Assembly (NCBI RefSeq): GCF_033546935.1
Contig: NZ_CP137854.1
Span: forward strand, 5,063,501-5,127,500
DNA from: Xylophilus sp. GOD-11R
GTDB lineage: Bacteria; Pseudomonadota; Gammaproteobacteria; Burkholderiales; Burkholderiaceae_C
Direction of reading: 5' to 3'
DNA length: 64,000 nt
Shown: in pieces, positions 60,624-64,000 of the stretch
Position numbering within the stretch: position 1 is the first letter of the stretch
Layout of the letters: the number at the start of each line of letters is the position of its first letter
The notes under the pieces: model-generated
Database searches by the model: none
What the model was told of the DNA's origin: nothing
What the model saw: only the letters and a program-made list of their open reading frames with translations
Made by a program: the position numbers and the translations under genes

Positions 60624-61180
60624 CCGTGCACCGCGCGGCCAGCCGGCGCGCCTTCTGCCTCGGCCTGCCGACGGTGCTCGGCGGCTGCGCGCTGCTGCGG
60701 CCGGCCGCGCCGCTACCGCTGTTGCGCCTGAGTCCGGCATCGCTCGGTGCGGACATTTTCTGGCAGCAACGGCTGGACGTGGAGGCCGCCGGCACCGTCC
60801 GCGAGCTCGACGCCTTGCTCGAGGTCGACGCCGACGCGGTGCGCCTGGTCGTCATGGCCCTGGGCCAGACGCTGGTGCGCATCGACTGGGACGGCCAGGC
60901 GCTGCGCGAACAGCGCGCGCCCGGCCTGCCGGCCATCGTCAGCGGCGAGCGCATCCTCTCCGACCTGCAGCTGATGCTCTGGCCGGCGCTCGCCATCCGC
61001 GAGGCCCTGCCTGCGGGATGGACGCTGGAAGACGTTCCCGGAACGCGGCGCCTGCTCGCCGGCGCCGAGCTCGTCGCCCGCATCGACTACCGAACGGCGG
61101 CGGATGCCGAACTGCAGCATCTGCGCGGCCACTATCGCCTGCGCGTGCGCAGCCTCGCGTCGGCACAGGGCCAGCCATGA
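60620..61180 (+). CDS. DUF3261 lipoprotein (APE cluster)
   Basis: A 186-residue protein with a lipobox LGGC (Cys 23) after a basic start, so it should be an outer- or inner-membrane lipoprotein facing the periplasm. The body contains the DUF3261 elements FWQQRLDVEAAGTVRELDAL and ERILSDLQLMLWPALAIRE. The domain is found next to LolA-like and MMPL genes in APE clusters and may help in localisation. It overlaps both neighbours by 4 bp. Confidence 0.87.
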   Translation: MTVHRAASRRAFCLGLPTVLGGCALLRPAAPLPLLRLSPASLGADIFWQQRLDVEAAGTVRELDALLEVDADAVRLVVMALGQTLVRIDWDGQALREQRAPGLPAIVSGERILSDLQLMLWPALAIREALPAGWTLEDVPGTRRLLAGAELVARIDYRTAADAELQHLRGHYRLRVRSLASAQGQP

Positions 61181-62361
61181 CCCCGGTTTTCCTGAACGAC
61201 ATCGGCATCGTCAGCGCGCTCGGCCATGGCGTGGCGGCGACGCGCGAGGCGCTCTTCGCCACCGATGGCCCGCTCGGCGTACGGCCGACCGACGGCCACA
61301 CGCCCGGCCGGCCGCTGCACCTGGGCTGCGTGGCCGATCCCTTGCCGGACCTGTCGCAGGCGCCGGTGCGTTTTCGCAGCCGCAACAACCGCTTGATCGC
61401 CGCCGCGCTGGCGCAGATCCGCCCGCAGGTCGATCGCGCCGTCGCCCGTTGGGGCCCGTCGCGCGTGGGCATCGTGCTCGGCGTCAGCACGGCCGGTCTC
61501 GACGAAGGCATCGCCGCGCGCCGCGCCCATGCCGCCGGACTGCCCTGGCCGGCCGGCTACGACTACGCGCAACAGGAAATGGGCAACGCCGCCGCCTGGC
61601 TCGCGCACGAGCTGTCGGTCCGGGGGCCTGCTCATGTGATCTCCACGGCCTGCTCCTCGGGCGCCAAGGCACTGGCCTCCGCTGCCCGGCTGCTGCGCGG
61701 CGGCCGGCTCGACGCGGTGTTGGCCGGCGGTGCCGACGCGCTTTCGGGCTTCACCATCGCCGGCTTCGGCGCACTCGAATCGGTGAGCGCCGACCGCTGC
61801 AATCCCATGTCCATCGACCGGCGCGGCATCAACATCGGCGAGGGCGCGGCCCTGTTCCTGATGAGCCGCGAGCCCGGCCCGGTGCGGCTGGCGGGCTGGG
61901 GCGAAAGCTCCGACGCCCACCACATGTCCGCACCCGACCCCACCGGCCATGGCGCATTGGCCGCGATGCGGCTGGCGATCGAGCGGGCCGGCATCGACTC
62001 CGACGCCATCGACTACGTCAACCTGCACGGCACCGCCACGCCGCAGAACGACGCCATGGAGAGCCGCGCCGTCGCCGAACTGCTGGGCCTGCGCGTGCCG
62101 GTCAGCTCGACCAAGCCGCTCACCGGTCACGCCCTGGCGGCCGCCGGCGCCATCGAGGCGGCGCTCGGCTGGTGCTGCCTGGTCGACAACCCCGCCCACC
62201 GGCTGCCGCCGCACTGGTGGGACGGCCGGCGCGATCCGGCGCTGCCGGCCCTCCATCTCGTGGCACCCGGCGAATCGGCCATCCGCCCAATCCGCCACGT
62301 GCTCAGCAACTCCTTCGCCTTCGGTGGCAGCAACGCCAGCCTGCTGCTCGCCACGGCCTGA
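61177..62361 (+). CDS. Beta-ketoacyl-ACP synthase (APE cluster)
   Basis: A 394-residue active ketosynthase: catalytic Cys 159 in HVISTACSSGAK, His 284 in VNLHGTATPQNDAMES and His 318 in STKPLTGHALAAAGAIEA. The N-terminus is VFLNDIGIVSALGHGVAATR. It extends the polyene by condensing malonyl units, probably with the chain-length factor at the head of the cluster. It starts 4 bp inside the lipoprotein gene, and a 14-bp gap precedes the dehydratase. Confidence 0.93.
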   Translation: MTPVFLNDIGIVSALGHGVAATREALFATDGPLGVRPTDGHTPGRPLHLGCVADPLPDLSQAPVRFRSRNNRLIAAALAQIRPQVDRAVARWGPSRVGIVLGVSTAGLDEGIAARRAHAAGLPWPAGYDYAQQEMGNAAAWLAHELSVRGPAHVISTACSSGAKALASAARLLRGGRLDAVLAGGADALSGFTIAGFGALESVSADRCNPMSIDRRGINIGEGAALFLMSREPGPVRLAGWGESSDAHHMSAPDPTGHGALAAMRLAIERAGIDSDAIDYVNLHGTATPQNDAMESRAVAELLGLRVPVSSTKPLTGHALAAAGAIEAALGWCCLVDNPAHRLPPHWWDGRRDPALPALHLVAPGESAIRPIRHVLSNSFAFGGSNASLLLATA

Positions 62362-62375
62362 AATCGAACAGACCC

Positions 62376-62834
62376 ATGCTTGTTGAAGACATCGACCAAT
62401 GGATCCCGCAACGCGGCGCCATGCAACTGCTGCACCGCGTGCTGGAAGCCGACGAGGACCATGCCGTGGCCGAGGCGCTGATCGGCGCCGACGGCCTGTT
62501 CGTGCGCGACGGCGTGGTGCCGGTCTGGATCGGCATCGAATACATGGCGCAGACCATCGCCGCCTGGGCCAGCGCGCGCGGCCGCCGGCGCGGCGGCGGC
62601 AGCCCCCGGCTCGGCCTGCTGCTCGGCACCCGCCGCTACACCGCCCACGGCGAGGGTTTTGCCTGCGGCGCGCTGCTGCGTATCGAGGTGCGCTGCGAGC
62701 TCTGCGGCGACAACGGCCTGGGCCTCTTCGAATGCGACATCTCGGTGGACGGCCAACCGATGGCCAGCGCCACCGTCTCGGTGTTCGAGCCCGCCAATGC
62801 CGGCGACGTGCTCGCGATGGGAGCGACGGCATGA
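62376..62834 (+). CDS. 3-hydroxyacyl-ACP dehydratase-like hotdog protein (APE cluster)
   Basis: A 152-residue hotdog-fold protein; WIPQRGAMQLLHRVLEADED matches the start of FabZ-like dehydratases, and VWIGIEYMAQTIAAWASARG contains the conserved Glu region. Together with the dehydratase domain fused to the ligase it would remove water from 3-hydroxyacyl intermediates to give conjugated double bonds. It overlaps the ketoreductase gene by 4 bp. Confidence 0.9.
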   Translation: MLVEDIDQWIPQRGAMQLLHRVLEADEDHAVAEALIGADGLFVRDGVVPVWIGIEYMAQTIAAWASARGRRRGGGSPRLGLLLGTRRYTAHGEGFACGALLRIEVRCELCGDNGLGLFECDISVDGQPMASATVSVFEPANAGDVLAMGATA

Positions 62835-63559
62835 GCGCGCCGACCGTGCTCGTCACCGGCTCCAGCAGCGGCATCGGCCGCGCCATTGCGCTGCGGCTCG
62901 CGCGCCAGGGCCACGACCTGGTGGTGCATTGCCGCAGCCGCGTCGCGCTGGCCGAGGCCGTCGCCGACGAGATCCGAAGCCTGGGCCGCCAGGCGCGGGT
63001 GCTGTGCTTCGACGTCGCCGATCGCCAGGCCTGCGCCGACCAGCTGCTGGCCGATGTGGAACGCTTCGGCGCCTACTACGGGGTGGTCTGCAATGCGGGC
63101 CTGGCGATGGACAACGCCTTCCCCGCCATGACCGGCACCGAGTGGGACCGCGTCGTGCACACCAACCTCGACGCGTTCTACAACGTGCTGCATCCGCTGG
63201 TCATGCCGATGGTGCAGCGGCGCAAGCCCGGCCGCATCGTCACGCTGGCCTCGGTGTCGGGCCTCATGGGCAACCGAGGGCAGACCAACTACAGCGCGGC
63301 CAAGGCCGGCATCATCGGCGCGACCAAGGCGCTCGCGGTGGAACTGGCCAAGCGCAACATCACGGTGAACTGCGTCGCGCCGGGCCTGATCGACACCGAG
63401 ATGGTGGCGCCTGAAGTGCTGGAGGAAGCGCTGAAGATCATTCCGGCCAAACGCATGGGAACGCCCGACGAAGTCGCGGCGCTGGTCGCATTTCTACTGA
63501 CGCCGGATGCCGCCTACATCACGCGGCAGGTGATATCGGTCAACGGGGGCATGCTGTGA
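62831..63559 (+). CDS. 3-oxoacyl-ACP reductase (FabG-like, APE cluster)
   Basis: A 242-residue SDR: TGSSSGIGRAIALRL binds NADPH, CNAGLAMDNAF is the NAG motif, and ASVSGLMGNRGQTNYSAAK holds Ser, Tyr and Lys of the active site. The C-terminus NGGML is typical of FabG. It reduces the ketone formed by the ketosynthase. The GTG of the next gene overlaps its stop. Confidence 0.95.
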   Translation: MSAPTVLVTGSSSGIGRAIALRLARQGHDLVVHCRSRVALAEAVADEIRSLGRQARVLCFDVADRQACADQLLADVERFGAYYGVVCNAGLAMDNAFPAMTGTEWDRVVHTNLDAFYNVLHPLVMPMVQRRKPGRIVTLASVSGLMGNRGQTNYSAAKAGIIGATKALAVELAKRNITVNCVAPGLIDTEMVAPEVLEEALKIIPAKRMGTPDEVAALVAFLLTPDAAYITRQVISVNGGML

Positions 63560-64000
63560 AGCGCGTCGTCGTCACCGGCGTCGGTGCGATCAGCCCGCTC
63601 GGCCACGACTGGCCGACGGTGCACGCCGGACTGCGCGGCCTGCGCAACTGCGTGCAGGTCATGGACGAATGGAAGATCTACGAGGGGCTCATCACCCAGC
63701 TCGGCGCGCCCGCGCGACCGTTCGACCTGCCGGCCCACTACAACCGCAAGTCGACGCGCAGCATGGGCCGTGTCGCGCTCATGGCGACCCGCGCCAGCGA
63801 GCTCGCCCTGGCCGACGCCGGCCTGCTCGACGACCCGCTGGTGCGCAGCGGCCGCATGGGCATCGCCTATGGTTCTTCGGCCGGCACGCCGGCGGCGGTG
63901 GGCGACTTCGGCCGCATGCTGCTCGACAAGACCACCGAGGGCATCAACGCCAACACCTACATCAAGATGATGTCGCACACGGCGGCGGTGAACATCGGCG
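63556..64000 (+). CDS. Beta-ketoacyl-ACP synthase, N-terminal part (APE cluster, cut by the window edge)
   Basis: The first 148 residues of a second ketosynthase beginning at GTG 63556: MKRVVVTGVGAISPLGHDWP, then RKSTRSMGRVALMATRASEL and GSSAGTPAAVGDF, and MSHTAAVNIG at the edge, just before the active-site Cys would appear. The beginning matches FabF-type enzymes. The cluster continues beyond the window. Confidence 0.9.
   Translation, partial: MKRVVVTGVGAISPLGHDWPTVHAGLRGLRNCVQVMDEWKIYEGLITQLGAPARPFDLPAHYNRKSTRSMGRVALMATRASELALADAGLLDDPLVRSGRMGIAYGSSAGTPAAVGDFGRMLLDKTTEGINANTYIKMMSHTAAVNIG

Noticed and set aside
58245..60740. An 831-codon minus-strand open frame opposite the MMPL exporter
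   Set aside because: Low-complexity translation; the plus strand is a clear transporter.

Overview
The window is a 64 kb, high-GC, gene-dense stretch of a bacterial chromosome that spans the likely replication origin. The order gyrB-dnaN-dnaA on the minus strand facing rpmH-rnpA-yidD-yidC-mnmE on the plus strand, the absence of recF between dnaN and gyrB, the NodT-type tripartite efflux operon and the kdsD-kdsC-lptC, lptD-surA-rsmA and metX-metW groups all point to a betaproteobacterium of the Burkholderiales. The family Comamonadaceae (Variovorax, Xylophilus or Acidovorax-like) is my inference. No tRNA, rRNA, CRISPR array or insertion sequence was seen.

Layout. 1-3.3 kb: end of a three-gene drug efflux operon. 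3.4-10.8 kb: assorted metabolic genes (DUF3175, a cation diffusion facilitator, two alcohol dehydrogenase family enzymes, a LysR regulator, NAD synthetase, a DUF3892-type protein), with a large palindromic intergenic element at 8.0 kb. 10.8-12.0 kb: a decayed RlaP-type nucleotidyltransferase gene. 12.0-22.2 kb: the origin region. 22.3-30.1 kb: a GGDEF-EAL protein, a KefB-type antiporter, the Kdo/LPS genes kdsD-kdsC-lptC and a short-chain dehydrogenase. 30.1-34.6 kb: a glycine-rich RRM protein, metX-metW behind a SAM-II-like riboswitch, a bactofilin and a DUF72 protein. 34.7-42.9 kb: an M20 peptidase, rsmE-amgK, and lptD-surA-rsmA for outer-membrane biogenesis. 42.9-49.3 kb: an accessory-looking stretch holding a secreted ribonuclease with its barstar inhibitor, maeB, a broken 5'-nucleotidase gene and a divergent glutaminase-like protein behind a PIP-box-like promoter. 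49.6-64.0 kb: an aryl polyene (APE) pigment cluster of at least 17 tightly overlapping genes, cut by the window edge.

How the genes work together. The origin genes start replication, build the sliding clamp and control supercoiling, while the rpmH side supplies a ribosomal protein, RNase P protein and the YidC insertase. KdsD and KdsC make Kdo for LPS, LptC and LptD move LPS to the surface and SurA folds outer-membrane barrels including LptD. MetX starts methionine synthesis from homoserine and is probably switched off by S-adenosylmethionine through the leader RNA. In the APE cluster a tyrosine-ammonia-lyase-like enzyme, an aryl ligase fused to a dehydratase, two carrier proteins, ketosynthases, a ketoreductase and dehydratases would build an aryl polyene chain. 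Acyltransferases, a glycosyltransferase, a LolA-like protein, an MMPL exporter and a lipoprotein would anchor and export it to the outer membrane.

The most interesting candidates are the glutaminase-like gene at 47.9 kb, whose upstream region resembles an HrpX-controlled type III effector promoter; the SAM-II-like riboswitch with an intrinsic terminator before metX; the ligase-dehydratase fusion in the APE cluster; DnaA boxes inside rnpA; and the ribonuclease/barstar pair with an inverted repeat upstream.
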